DNA from: Sergeia podlipaevii | Lineage: Eukaryota; Euglenozoa; Kinetoplastea; Trypanosomatida; Trypanosomatidae | Length of the DNA: 64,000 bases | Assembly: GCA_030849805.1 (NCBI GenBank) | Contig: JASANZ010002239.1 | Coordinates: forward strand, 30,932-94,931 | Direction of reading: 5' to 3' | Shown: piece after piece, positions 37,301 through 48,200 of the stretch | How positions within the stretch are numbered: position 1 is the stretch's first letter | Layout: each line of letters starts with the position of its first letter | Notes under the pieces: model-generated | Database searches by the model: none | What the model was told of the DNA's origin: nothing | The model's input: only the letters and a program-made list of their open reading frames with translations | Program-made: the position numbers and the translations under genes

Positions 37301-40300
37301 TTCATGGACATCCTCATTAGTGCTTGCACAAGGCGTGTCGATGGCATAGACTGGCCAGGAGGGCTATAGAGCGCAAGCGCAACCCGCATACACGACACGG
37401 CCCGCATCGGCGAACTACGGCTGAGCTGCTGGGCAGTAATAAAGAGTTCCTCAGCCACCACAGTAGCCTGTGTGGAGCTGAGCGAAGGAAGAGCAAGCAC
37501 CTGCACCTGACGATGCGCGCGCTTGATAGTGGTTTTTGCCAAGCGGGAGACGAGAGCGTCAGGATAATATAGCAGCAGCCGCACTATCTGCAGCATACTG
37601 CGTGGTGCGTGCTGACACTCCATCCCGTTTAAGAAAAAGACCTGGAGCGCAAGGCCGCATGTGAGACACTCACGTGGCTGGTTCGCACTCGCAGATTCAG
37701 TTGTGGTGGCTGCGCTAGTGGGCAAGTCCCCTCCGCTGCTTATCTCGTTCATCGCCGCAGCCATGCCTTCTTCTTCCTCTTCATCCTCCTCCCCGTTATC
37801 AAAATCAGTCATGTCCTCCTCCACGCCCGCAAGCTCAAGCGCCATCTCACCAGTTGGCTCTTCCTCTCCTTCGGCTCTAGTGCCCGCTGCTGCACCGGTA
37901 GCAGCAGCAAAGGACATCTGAGAAGTGGTGGGCCCGACGCTCATGTCCTGAAGTGCCTTCAAGAAACTAAGAGCCTCTTCAGAACATGCAGTATAGCTGC
38001 TGCCAGAACAACAAGGAGTGGCACCATGCATCGCACCCATGCCGCTCTCGCCTGCAACAGTCAACCCTGCAGGCACCGAGCGCCTATCCAGCCAGAGCAC
38101 CGCAAGTGTTGTCAGAGCACGTGTGTGCGCCAGCGCCAGCAAGTGGCGCAGCCGCGGATGTATAAAAGAAATGCGTGAGGCAAGTGTAGAGAAGGCCATA
38201 TGGGCGATGTTACTATGCGTAGAAAAGGCAAGTACGTGCATAATGTTCATCAGCGTCTCCGCCCGAACTCTTGACCCGCGCACAGGGAGCTGCCTCCAGT
38301 GGCTCATATGCAGCTGCGCCGCCTTGTAGGCCCAGTAGGTGGCGGGAAAGAGATCCACATGGGAACGGGGTTCACAAAAGTTACCCTCAAAAACGCGTGG
38401 CCCAGCCTCGCGCGGGAGGTGCGATGTGCCTTCCTCGCAGCCCCGGCCCGAGCCATTTAACTGAAGTAATAGACAGAGAGTCAGCTCAAGACCGCGCGCA
38501 TCTCCTGCACGTTCCGCGCGGCTCCCACGCAGTGCACCACTGTGCCGCGGCTGCGCGTGTCGAGTAAGAACTGAAGTATCTATAACGCTGTCCACCTGAG
38601 GACCAAAAATACCGTGCAGCTCATCCCCTCCACGTGAGAAGCGGCCTAGCATATGAGAAAGCACAAAGTCGAAGAGCTCATCATGGCTGTAGCGAGGGCC
38701 GGTGCGGCCAGATGGAAGGGGGATGCGAAGTGTGCTCCTCAGAGCTCCTTTGTCCTGCCACGGACAGAACGTCACCTGCAGCTTCTCTTCGGTGACACTG
38801 CCGTCATGAAGCACGGCGGGTATAGACACGTCGTCCACCATCACTACTTCCCCCTCCTCTGCGCTGCTGCTGCCCATGTTCTGTTGCAAGTAGAAACGAC
38901 GGTTGATCATGCAGATGCTCAGCAGCCACGATGCGATACCGCACAATACACTGTGTGGTGTAAAGGGCTCCGCGCTTTCACTGGCAACATCCTCCTCTCC
39001 CTTCAACGCTACACACGTAGAAGTAGCAGCTGCAGCAGTCGCCTCCTCCTCCTCCTCTCTGTCCTTCGTCTGCCCGCCTTCTGTCATTGCCCTTTTTGTG
39101 TTCCCAAGAGTTGAAGGCACCAAATCCCGAAGCCCGCCAGGACCGCGGTGCGCGCGTACCGATGTGATGTGCTGAACCGCGTAAATAACATCCTCCACAC
39201 AATCATCGCAAAGATCTAGCAGGAATGCCGTGTGCTCCTCCGTGGGTTTGTCCCAGACCAGCTCCACATCAGTGGCTCGACAGAAACCAAGGGCACGTCC
39301 ACGTCGCTCTCGTGCCGCAGAGACAGCTAGCACACCAGCTGCATTCGTAGTCCCTTGTGCAGACTGCGTCCTTGTGATAACAGCAGTAGCAACAGTGTTA
39401 TCACCATTGCCATCATCGCTGTGATGCTTACTGCTGCCGCTTCTGACAGGCCGCACCTCCGTGCATCGCCAGTCAAGCAGCGCCTTGTGAAGAGCAGCAT
39501 AGACTGCTGCTGCGTCTGCCAGGCGTGATGCGCTGGTGATGTGCGAGGAAAGTTTGTATATGCACTTTGCCACCACAGCGGCGTCTGGGAACATCTCCCG
39601 CCCCGCACCCAGCACGCATGCGCACAGCAACTGTGTCGCCCGCTTACACGCAGCGTCGGTGTTGCTGTTGGACTGAAGAAGCACTGGTATCGCCACGCGC
39701 TTCGCCAGCTGCATAACACGCGCTGGAGCACGTACGCCAATGATTGACACTAGATAAGTGCCAGCAAGCGGACTGTCCTGCTGCTCTGCATCGCGTAAAA
39801 CAACATCCGCAGCTCGCTCAAACGCATCAGCAGAAAGTCCTGTCAGGAGTAAGTAGCGAATATTAGAAAAGAATGTCGATTGCAACTCATTGGACTTGCA
39901 GTGCGCGCAAAGCTCCAGGCAGTGCTTGAAAAACGTCCCTGCTACCTCCAGCTCTCCTTCTTCACCGAGTAGCTCACGCAGAGAGAGTGCAGAGGACACG
40001 GTGAAGAGAAATTGAGCGACGCTGTGACTCAACGCCACCGCACTCGCACTCATCCATGTCACAACCACTGGAATGATGCGCGCCACGTACGCGGTGAAGT
40101 CCATGTACGTCGCATCACACGCGAGGAAAGCATAGATAGTGCGGTTCAGAAGGTGTAGGGCGGAGGCACGCTGATCATCGACGTGTGTAGGGCTGTTGAG
40201 GCCAGCGTCTGTGTACTTGACCAGCTCAGGCAGCATAAGGCGCGGTGAGAGGGAAACAAGGAGGCCCACGACACGAGCAGAGTCGCTCCAGCGAAAGTGC

Positions 40301-42126
40301 ATGGCAGGGAGCAAGGCAGGTGCAAGGAGTTCCACGAAGATATCAATGGTGTCTTGAGTCCAGAGGTGAGACGAGGGAATTGAACGATAACGACGTGGCT
40401 GTGCATGGAAGGTCCCGCCGCCGCGACCATGTTGTTCCTGCTGCTGTTGAAACCAGACACGATCCTTCGCCAGTCGGCGCTCGTAGTTGCGCTGATTTCG
40501 TACCCGAAAGTGAACGTTTGAGACGAGGTAGCCGTAAAAGATTAGCACCGTCTTGGCAACTGACATCGCACTCGTACCAGGACGCACGAAAACGCTTGTC
40601 GCGTGGAGGCACCGGCGCAGTTGGTTCCACAAGGAAGACTGCGTGTCCGTCGACAGCATGTTCACCACACACGACTGAGCACTGAGACAGTCATTGTGGA
40701 CTACTCCAAAGACAGAGAGCGCCGCATACGGAGACCCGAAGCGCTCACGTAATTTTGGAGCTGTGGTAGCATCACCAATAGGCAGCCGCAGCGACTGCAA
40801 AAGTGCCGTAAACAAGGGCTCTGCATAGCGGTCCATGTCAACCGCACCAACATTAATAATGTGCATACGAGCGACGACCTTGAAGGCACATGTCATCCAC
40901 AGCGCGCGATGCTGCTGCCACAGGTACGCGTCTTTAAAAAGAAACTCTACAATGCGTTCCGTGAGCGGCAAAGCTGCCTGTAGCGAGCTAGCTTTCTTTC
41001 CCGCCTCCTGTTCCTCTTCGGCATCACTGCCCATCATCGCCGCTAAATCCGCGTGGCTGTTCACCTCCAGATGGTGCACTGGGAGCATGTTGCAGAACAA
41101 GCACAAATACGCCGCTGCTTCGTCTGTGTCCCTTGAGAAGTGAGGAGCACAGTAGTCCCACAGACCCTCTAGTGCCTCAGCCCCAAAGTGGCAGGACGCC
41201 AGTTGGCAAAGGTTCAGCGTCTCTCCACCAACCGTGTTGACAACGTGGTTGAACACGCGTGTCGCGCGCGATGCCCTAGACTCACTCACGAGGCCCAAAA
41301 TGAGCTCCAGAAGTGGACGCCACGGCAACGTGAAGTCAACTCGGTCGGTACTGTGATGTGGTCGTGCCTGGCACACAACAGAGAAGCAGTTTGACACCTT
41401 CACCCAGTGCCTAGGGTTTCTACACATGAATGGCCAATCCACCAACCACGCGTAGAGCACAGGAACCACTCGGCGGTAAAGACGGTAAGGTATCAAGTAG
41501 AGCTCAGACGTGCTCCGCTCTCCTTCCTCGCCCGTGAGAAGGCACAAGAGCTGCTGACAGAGTGCGCGTAGTGTGTCATCAAGCTCGAACCAGCTGCGGG
41601 GATAGAGAAAAGAAGGCGAGGACAGGCTTGATGACGCTGCTGCTGCTGCTGTTAGAGGGGAGGAAGGCAAGGTTGAAGATTGAAAGGCAAACGGAGGAAG
41701 CGCGGAGCCATAGGGAAGGGACCCCACTTTAAGATCACCAAGCTCACTGCTCTCGTTGGCCGAGAGAGCGGTCTCGCACCCATCAAGACCCTTGGAAGCT
41801 AACCACGCGCGATAAGTATCTGGAGCACCTAACTGTGTAAGACGATCCACAAGAGTCCAGAGTTTTGCGGCATCGTCGGTGTTGATCTGGTCCTGCAAGC
41901 TTTTATCTATGCAGCGGTTTGCCCTCCTTAGCAGCTGCTCTGTACGGGCCCCAGCACCAGCAGCAGCCGATGCTGAGACCTCACCACACGATGCAAGCCC
42001 CCCAGTGGCACCTGGTACGTCGCGGGTTTGCTGATACTGAAGCGGTGGTGCGAGTGAGTCACCATCATCGTCATAATCACTGCAAGGCATGGGGCTACTT
42101 GAGTCATTGTGTGATCCTTCTGACAT
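34327..42126 (-). CDS. PA200/Blm10-type proteasome activator
   Basis: A 2599-residue HEAT-repeat protein from an ATG at 42126, longer than the usual 1800-2150 residues because of several low-complexity inserts (poly-Gln, Ser/Gly/Thr, acidic). The N-terminal region contains a block typical of the family (ELYLIPYRLYRRVVPVLYAWLV, about residues 220) and many helical repeats. The C-terminal 90 residues match the conserved family end: RTFEEWWRSHREGW, FTPAQIDAMSSLLTAPSYYA. The last three residues YYA are a hydrophobic-Tyr-X (HbYX) motif, known in PA200 and Blm10 to dock in the pockets of the 20S alpha ring and open the gate. It would cap the 20S proteasome, often in the nucleus. The C-terminal end is the strongest evidence; the central inserts are likely loops on the outside of the solenoid. 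Confidence 0.9.
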   Translation of the reverse strand: MSEGSHNDSSSPMPCSDYDDDGDSLAPPLQYQQTRDVPGATGGLASCGEVSASAAAGAGARTEQLLRRANRCIDKSLQDQINTDDAAKLWTLVDRLTQLGAPDTYRAWLASKGLDGCETALSANESSELGDLKVGSLPYGSALPPFAFQSSTLPSSPLTAAAAASSSLSSPSFLYPRSWFELDDTLRALCQQLLCLLTGEEGERSTSELYLIPYRLYRRVVPVLYAWLVDWPFMCRNPRHWVKVSNCFSVVCQARPHHSTDRVDFTLPWRPLLELILGLVSESRASRATRVFNHVVNTVGGETLNLCQLASCHFGAEALEGLWDYCAPHFSRDTDEAAAYLCLFCNMLPVHHLEVNSHADLAAMMGSDAEEEQEAGKKASSLQAALPLTERIVEFLFKDAYLWQQHRALWMTCAFKVVARMHIINVGAVDMDRYAEPLFTALLQSLRLPIGDATTAPKLRERFGSPYAALSVFGVVHNDCLSAQSCVVNMLSTDTQSSLWNQLRRCLHATSVFVRPGTSAMSVAKTVLIFYGYLVSNVHFRVRNQRNYERRLAKDRVWFQQQQEQHGRGGGTFHAQPRRYRSIPSSHLWTQDTIDIFVELLAPALLPAMHFRWSDSARVVGLLVSLSPRLMLPELVKYTDAGLNSPTHVDDQRASALHLLNRTIYAFLACDATYMDFTAYVARIIPVVVTWMSASAVALSHSVAQFLFTVSSALSLRELLGEEGELEVAGTFFKHCLELCAHCKSNELQSTFFSNIRYLLLTGLSADAFERAADVVLRDAEQQDSPLAGTYLVSIIGVRAPARVMQLAKRVAIPVLLQSNSNTDAACKRATQLLCACVLGAGREMFPDAAVVAKCIYKLSSHITSASRLADAAAVYAALHKALLDWRCTEVRPVRSGSSKHHSDDGNGDNTVATAVITRTQSAQGTTNAAGVLAVSAARERRGRALGFCRATDVELVWDKPTEEHTAFLLDLCDDCVEDVIYAVQHITSVRAHRGPGGLRDLVPSTLGNTKRAMTEGGQTKDREEEEEATAAAATSTCVALKGEEDVASESAEPFTPHSVLCGIASWLLSICMINRRFYLQQNMGSSSAEEGEVVMVDDVSIPAVLHDGSVTEEKLQVTFCPWQDKGALRSTLRIPLPSGRTGPRYSHDELFDFVLSHMLGRFSRGGDELHGIFGPQVDSVIDTSVLTRHAQPRHSGALRGSRAERAGDARGLELTLCLLLQLNGSGRGCEEGTSHLPREAGPRVFEGNFCEPRSHVDLFPATYWAYKAAQLHMSHWRQLPVRGSRVRAETLMNIMHVLAFSTHSNIAHMAFSTLASRISFIHPRLRHLLALAHTRALTTLAVLWLDRRSVPAGLTVAGESGMGAMHGATPCCSGSSYTACSEEALSFLKALQDMSVGPTTSQMSFAAATGAAAGTRAEGEEEPTGEMALELAGVEEDMTDFDNGEEDEEEEEGMAAAMNEISSGGDLPTSAATTTESASANQPRECLTCGLALQVFFLNGMECQHAPRSMLQIVRLLLYYPDALVSRLAKTTIKRAHRQVQVLALPSLSSTQATVVAEELFITAQQLSRSSPMRAVSCMRVALALYSPPGQSMPSTRLVQALMRMSMKPFVRLQQLAIEALLTALGPVVSATLSSSSMERDVLMRTGPMDTQLLPDGGSEARQKQIQFFKRRHGQIMSLYPHARLAHTCQMFIARSIVVRTTTDENALHFEDDFPVELAEEERVRRHRYTHTDAAAASFSSCCLNTPGVAQAPASRAEFVSMLRHAAGCGALDNGTLKDTWAWVTLQHREELLRGDDSGAGDNNTASGGSGGDRPIALWEVLGLALGAKACVKLYTAVIAAQLAEVQALSARVDAESRESSRGLFSALLEMCVALVAVTRRDRLLISTSGTDDSAGPEAGKDALGEVEAAELRATALQACFSSILHTCSVHVAHEVVRVSVVACSSLAPHVTADEAWQLYAELFAALGTGGASGSISGSGSDEKKGTTITTTFTTTSSPTGLSSASSQEKSRVLALILQLLYAWSFEINGALLPRLTREIDRNQRVFFMSSTTQCRRFAASVVRQLMRMSLTDSAVIAACSDNISRVASLAVGMLNYVTFEGSNAIICEVAQPTQAQQASSEEGGSHRQQQQQQQLKSGNGANITGTAAAAGVLTTGTTNVDVAAATNRLDSATTSDTDELAASGSATGAAAASAFTGYTASGGGGIDTQHHHNIPLRLGAYAPWSATPALCAMPSAPQPPHLVAPETTPQPTPLLQSHGANASMVTASPPSLFPPPLTISPAKQQQQQQTLPQSTLNTIKTIALCWYNPPSLLLARHALEVVMFLARALDIVLPEVDDLADIVTSTMYSFAFTRLPKPVVQEVVGCVSDILQNRLTFGTSRRAKVALTQMLRLLIFCNLHRIGKFAMMTRVAEAALASMEHGDGRLRSEGKLLFSVLAKVASVEQTHALVRIYEKELCLLSTATTETPSPPPPPLPAASVDANTAALATAAGALLTEAAAGELASARRRRKTALLLALCSILLADPGTVPVYGPKLMEKLVPYSWEGATEASRAVKRTFEEWWRSHREGWEVEFKPHFTPAQIDAMSSLLTAPSYYA

Positions 42127-43035
42127 GAGTGAGTCTTTAGAAGCTGATGCTTTCCTCAGTCACTACAACTGTGTGTGTGAGTGTGTGTGAGTGTGTGTGA
42201 GTGTGAGTGTGAGTGTGTGAGCTGAAGTTACACTTTTAAAGTATTTGTCACCACCTGGGCTCCCTATGCGCCCCTTTTGTTTGAGAGGGGGGGGAGAGAA
42301 AGCAAGGGAGGGGGGTGTAACGTACTCGTGTACACTTACGTCAGTGCTGATACAGAGATTGCTAAACCAGCCACCTCGCCTAGAAACACTGTTTATTGAA
42401 TTAATTTATTGCGCGCTATTTTTTTTGGCTTTTCGTATATATATATATATATTACAAAGTTTTAATATATTTTTTAAATAGCAAAAACACACACAAAAAA
42501 AAATGAAACGGTGGTGTATTGGATCAAAGCTTTTCTCCACTGAGCTACTTCCTTAACCCTTTGTGCTTTAAACCACTTCCTATATTTTATATGTTTCTGA
42601 TATATTAGTTGCGTACACCTCACTCACGTGTATGAACCTTTTTTATTTTTCCGCGCCTTCGTAGATTCCTCCTGTACAGCTTTTATACAAGAAAAAAAAA
42701 AGGGAGCCAATGACAATTTTATATCTTTCAATCTACACCTTGGCAGATCTCTCGTGTTTCCAGCACTTAGAGAGGAGAGGTGGGGAGGGGGAAGAAAGGT
42801 CCAACAGAATGTAAGAAGCCCCGTAGATAAAAATAGATGTGAGAAGATATATATCTGTGCGCCTTTGGAAAAAAAAAATAGCCCTTAAAGTGTTTTTACG
42901 CAAGAGAAAAAAAAAGAACTAAGAAAGAAATAGATGATTATAATGGATTTACTGGCAAACACTCTTAAAAAAAGAAAAAAAAAAAAAGATGATCAATGCT
43001 ATCAGATATTAGAGAATAAATAAAAATCTTTTAAC

Positions 43036-43067
<32 letters not shown>

Positions 43068-43677
43068 AAGAAAGAAAGACTGGTTCGACATGAAGTAGGA
43101 AGAAAAAGTAGCAAGATGCTAATACATGAGTTCGTGCTCCTTAAAAAAGGCCAACTACATTAAAAGAGATAAATAAAACAGAGACAGAGAAGTGCGTTTC
43201 TTCTTCCCCGTCCATCTTTCTCTCTGTATTTAAGATGCATTTCCATGCCTCCCAGCCCCCCCCCCCCCACTTGATTGGCAGGAGTTACTGGAATGTGCTT
43301 GTGTGTATGCTTTGTTGTTGTTGTTGTTTGCGTCTCTTCGCAATAAACTATCATACATACAGAAGAAAAAAAAAGTGTCACAACACACACGCCCCAACAG
43401 TTGAATAACGCAGCTCACCAACCCTTCTCTCTCTCTCTTTCTCTATACAGAACGCCAATTGCAAATATATATATATACGTCCAGGCGCGCCTAACATATA
43501 CACACCCCACCCATTATTGGTCCAGAACTTGCCCATCTCCGCTATTTCCGCAATGGTTTGCGTTGTTGTGCCCCTTTGCTTTCTCCCTCTCTCTTCCTTT
43601 CACTCTTGTTGTTGTTGTTGTAGTAGTCCTCTTTTTTATTTCATCCATTTTCCCTTGCTTGTTTTTTGTTTGTTTGT
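42127..43677. other. Long intergenic spacer
   Basis: About 1.55 kb between RSPH9 and PA200. It has a GT/GTGA dinucleotide-type tract at 42171-42221 just before the PA200 start, AT tracts near 42437-42452 and 43039-43054, a C-run at 43256-43268 and a GTT repeat near 43312-43328. A partial tRNA-like motif at 42521-42547 (minus strand) is discussed in the findings. No protein gene seen. Confidence 0.5.
42171..42221. repeat. (GTGTGA)-type tandem repeat
   Basis: Imperfect repeats of GTGTGTGTGA and GTGTGA. On the coding strand (as TCACAC) it lies about 45 bases ahead of the PA200 ATG, probably in its 5' UTR or at the splice-acceptor tract. Confidence 0.85.
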
Positions 43678-44667
43678 TTACAAGACAAAACATAGTTCAA
43701 AGTTGCGCTCGCCGTTCCCGTAGTAGACCTGGCCGCACTCAACCGTGCCTGGCCGGTACCAGAAGAGAGACCCCTCAAAGAACAGGTTCTGGACAGTCAC
43801 GACGTTCAAGGTAGGATCATACTTCACTACCCAGACACCCTCTGGAGCGTCGTCCGTGATGGGCATCAAGTAGTCCGAATGGACGTTGTATGTCGGTCCA
43901 TACAACACACTGTTGCGCTGCGTGCACCCCATGTGGCGTGCCTTGAGGTAGCACGAAGGCTTCAGAGCGTGGTGGAGAGGCTGACCAGAGAAGCAGCGGT
44001 TCTCTGACCCACACTGTCCGCCCTGCAGAAGGTACTGGCCACGCACCACCAGGCAGCATGCTGAGTCATGCAGAGCAATAAAGTGAGCAAGGCGAATCGA
44101 TTCGGGGACGGAGACGATCATAAACTTGGGCTTTTTCTTCTTGGGGACCTGTGCAGCCATATCCTCCTCGCCTTCCTCCTCGCTTCCCTCCTCGCTTCCT
44201 TCCTCGCCTTCCTCCTCCTCGTCCTCTTCATCGTCGGCGTCGTCAGCGTGCTTTTCCGCTTCCTCCCTTGCCTTCGCTAACAACTCATCCGGGGTGGGGA
44301 TCTCCACCACTGGCTCTGGGTCCGGGGGGATGTCTTTGCGCATCTTGTACTCAAAAGTTGGGTCGCCCTGATACACGCCACGAAGCAGCTCACAGAACTC
44401 TGCCTGATCCTCGGTGGGCTCCTCGAGCATTTGCCAGGTGACGCCACCGTTAATGCTGTAGAAACTGATGCGAGGCCCAAAGAACCCATTCGGTGCCACC
44501 TGCGCCACCAGGTAGTCCTTCTTGTATCCGCACACCTTGCCCCAGAACTGAGCAGGGGCGGCGTATTGGCTAGAAAGAAACGGGATAGAGCAGAGAAGTG
44601 CGGTCTTCTCAATGGCTGTGATGGTCTTACCAATCACTGGCAAATACTCTGCATTACTGGTGGTCAT
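43678..44667 (-). CDS. RSPH9: Radial spoke head protein RSPH9 homologue
   Basis: A 329-residue protein from an ATG at 44667, slightly longer than the roughly 275-residue human protein because of an acidic insert (about 138-170, runs of Glu with Gly and Ser, then KKKKPK). Conserved blocks are FWGKVCGYKKDYLVAQ (about 41-56), the GDPTFEYK segment (about 100), EGVWVVKYDPTLNVVTVQNL, LFWYRPGTVECGQVYYG and the terminal GERNFELCFVL. These match the RSPH9 family, part of the radial-spoke head that transmits signals between the central pair and outer doublets in the axoneme. The gene shows the organism builds a motile 9+2 flagellum. The acidic insert is not part of the family fold as I know it. Confidence 0.9.
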   Translation of the reverse strand: MTTSNAEYLPVIGKTITAIEKTALLCSIPFLSSQYAAPAQFWGKVCGYKKDYLVAQVAPNGFFGPRISFYSINGGVTWQMLEEPTEDQAEFCELLRGVYQGDPTFEYKMRKDIPPDPEPVVEIPTPDELLAKAREEAEKHADDADDEEDEEEEGEEGSEEGSEEEGEEDMAAQVPKKKKPKFMIVSVPESIRLAHFIALHDSACCLVVRGQYLLQGGQCGSENRCFSGQPLHHALKPSCYLKARHMGCTQRNSVLYGPTYNVHSDYLMPITDDAPEGVWVVKYDPTLNVVTVQNLFFEGSLFWYRPGTVECGQVYYGNGERNFELCFVL

Positions 44668-45238
44668 CTGGGTACTCTCTTGCTTTTTTTTTTAAAAAAA
44701 AAGACAGATGAAGATATGATATGTGTGTAATGTGAATACTCTTCTTTCTTTCCCTCTCTGTGTGTGTGCGTGTGTATGTAATGGGCAAGGAGGTCTCTAT
44801 CACGCCTCACCACTGAGCGGGGATATCTATTCTAATAGCAAATATATTGAGGAAATGGAAATGGTTGCGCGGCGCTTGTGGTCAGGCTCTCTCTCTCTCC
44901 TCGGATGTCAACTCCGTTCCGTAAATATATATGAGTATACTCCTCTTGTGGCGCGATACGCACTCTCACCACGCTTTGATGGATATATATTCTGCGCGTG
45001 TGCTATATATATATATATATAAGTAGTAGAAACGTTAAAAGGGAAAATAAAGGAGAAAAAAAGAACAAAAAAAAAAGTAAAAATCAGCTCTGTTGTAAGA
45101 TGAGTTTTCAGTCAACCTTCTTGTGCCATCGTTCTGCCACTACGATGATGTGTGCTATTTTCGCAACAATTTGATATATATTTATATATATGTATATGTA
45201 TTGCATCGTGCGATATATATTTATATCATGTGAGTTCG
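44668..45238. other. Intergenic spacer
   Basis: About 570 bases between the Iml1 homologue and RSPH9, with AT tracts (45004-45020, 45175-45230) and GT repeats. On the coding strand a T-run next to the RSPH9 start (44682-44700) may form part of its splice-acceptor tract. No gene seen. Confidence 0.6.
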
Positions 45239-48200
45239 CTACAGCTCACCCCGGTCCGAGTTCTCGTTGTTCTCATCTTCGCCACCATACTCGCTGCCAT
45301 CACCCTCGCCACCACTTCCATCTGCACTGTCGCTACTGCCATCCCTCTCCGCCTCCTCCTCCTCCTCCTCGTCATGACCGCTATTCTCCTCATCGTCCTC
45401 TTCGACGCCTTCCCCGAAGGATATGTCCAACTCCTTCCGGACAATCCGCAGCGCTCGCTGGAACTCCTCAAGCAGCTCCCGCTGCTGCACAGTGCCCAGG
45501 CGTACCAGGGTGTTCTGGTGCCACTGGGCGATCACATTTGGGTGTGGAGGTACTACCACGTAGCACAGTCCGCTGCGGTGCACAAGGCGGCAGTGACGAT
45601 TGACGACAGGGGTGTCGGGATAGTACGAAAAGTCTGAACTGATAAGAAGCTCCAAGAGTCGTCGCCGCGCGGCTGCCTCGTCGCACGCCGGCACGATGGC
45701 ATCATAGTGTGTGCTGAGGCTTTCTTCTTTAGGGTTCTGATAATAGCAATGAACAGGGATGGCGCGAAGATGAAAACGAGAGGCGTTGGCAAGAAACGCG
45801 CCGTACCAGTCCGTCACTGTCGCGGCATCACACCACAACCAAGACACCTTCAAGTAGTAGCAGCACTTGGGGTTGTATGTGCGCGGGAGATCGATATCGA
45901 GTGAGATAAAGCGCTCAGCAATGGGCTTGTCAAAGAGTATCGTGCGGCCTGTGGAATGATCGACGACGCTGCGGGTTTCTAATGTGAGTGGACTCTCACG
46001 TGCTAGCACCACCTCCGTAAGCTTCGGAGCGCGCGGCAGCTCTTGCGGCATCTCATTGGATACATCCACCCGCAGATCCGACATGTCGGGTAGCCACTGC
46101 ATGTTCCCTTGTGTGGAGAGGTGAGCACAGAAGCGATACCCAATAAAGCGTGCAAAATCCTCGAAGGAAACCGGCTTGCTGGGGTCCTCGCTGAGCAGCA
46201 CGACAGCTGCCTCACGCGCGCGCAACCACACATCAGGACTTCTGGGGGTGCACGTAGTGGGGCGGCTCTGCAAAGAGTGGTCCAGGGCCTCCCAGCAGAA
46301 GCCGTTTGTCTCCCCGACCTGTGCCTCAAGGTGTATCTCCCGCTCACAGAATAAGTCGCTCAAGTAGTTCCAGAGTGCGTATCGGTAAGACAGCATGTGT
46401 GTTACCTGGCCGTTGCTGTACATGCCGCGATGCAGCGCACGCGTCACAGAAAGCGCCCCCGCCGTCTCCGTCATCTTTAATGTGTGGGTCTGATGTCCAA
46501 TAGTCATCTCAACTCGAACATTTGGTGCTGGGTCCGCGCGAGGCCACTGCATGGGGTACGACATGGTGGGGCCCCCGTCCACCACGATCTGATACTGCTG
46601 CTGCAGTCGCTGAAGCACAAACTCAATCAAACGGCATCGCTCCCCTTCGTCCTTTGTGATGGCGCCACGCTCTCGCCCTCGTCCTCCTCCTCCTCCAGCG
46701 CCATCATCGCCGGAAACCATGTACTGATGCGGCGACACTGCGTAGAAGCTCTCGCGTGGATATGGTGTCTTGCAGCCGTAGAGCGGAAGGATACGGCACG
46801 CACACAGCCGCGACCACGCTGCGCTCTCTGGGCTGCAGTTGCCCAAGTTAGTGGGGTGCCGGTGAGACCAGCGACGCTGAAACACAGCGCTAGTGCTCAC
46901 GTTCTCTGCACTCGTAGCGCCGCCGCCACCACCACCGCCGCCAGGTGCCGCCCCACCGCCTGTTGTCCCTCCGCATATAGCTGCACCTGCGCTCGTCTCC
47001 GGAATGGATGATGAGCCTTGAAACGCGAGCATGCCACTGTTGCCTGCCATGCTGATGAGTGGGTTGACGGGAGAAATCGCGAAGAGCAAACTGTTCTTCA
47101 GCTGCACGTAACCGATGGATACGGTCGGCGAGCACACGGAGAATGGTGTGGTAACGATAGGATGGAGCGACACACGGGGTGAGGAGGAGGAGTGAGCAGC
47201 CACACTAGGATCTGCCGCCAGAGCAGCAGCGTCACCAGTGCCAGTAGCGCTACTATCAGCTGTGAGCTGGGGAGAAGCGATGGGAGCTGCTGACGCGGCA
47301 TACGGTGTCTGCCTCATTCGTCGACGCAGCGCTGGCTCCCACTCTGGCGCAGATGCCTGCTGCATAGTCTTCATATCATCGATTGCTGCATTCGCGTTCC
47401 TACTCTCGCCCTGCCTTCCTGCTCCTCTGCTCTCGCCACCTGTGTGCTGCGCGTCCGCCCTCACCATGATGAGCAGCGCCGCGGCACACGTAAAGAGAAG
47501 CTCCTCCGGGGCACGGAAACTGCAGCTGCTACTGCGAGTAGGGAGTACCAGTGTAGTGCCATCCGCTGTTACTCCGCACTCTGCACGCGCAAATATATCT
47601 GCGGGCCGAAAGCCAGACAAGAAGGCTTCATCGTCCTCCTGCCCGGCCTCGTTCTTGCCAGTACCACCGCTGCCGCCACCGCCACTGGGAGTGACATTGG
47701 TAGAAAGACGATCGTCACGGCCCGCAAAGCAGTGGAGCAACGTGGCCCACAGCGCATCCTCTTGAGAAACGCAAGAGTTAAATCGTACTCCAGCAGCAAT
47801 CGCAGCTGGAGCAAGCATTAGCTCAAGTATCAGATTGCCGCCACGCAGGACGCTGTCCACGATGTTAAAACCGTGACGCGTCACGTCCATGCGCGTGCTG
47901 CACGCAAGCACGTGCAATGACGACTGTCCCTCCTCTCTGCTTTCGCGCCGCTCCTGCTCTCTCCACTCTCGCATTTGCATAAAAGCATTGGTGCTCAACA
48001 CCGCGTCTTCTGCATGATCGCGCCAAGTGGCACTCAAGTGTCTCCAGTCCCGATCATCCCATGAGACCGCGAGACGTGGCTTCTGTCGGCGAAGCGGCTT
48101 CGGCCGTGCTGCTGCCACAGGAAGCGCAGCGCTCTTATTTTTATTATTGCCGCCCCCGCCGCTGCCGCCTTCTTGCCGCAAGTACCACGCACTCAGCACG

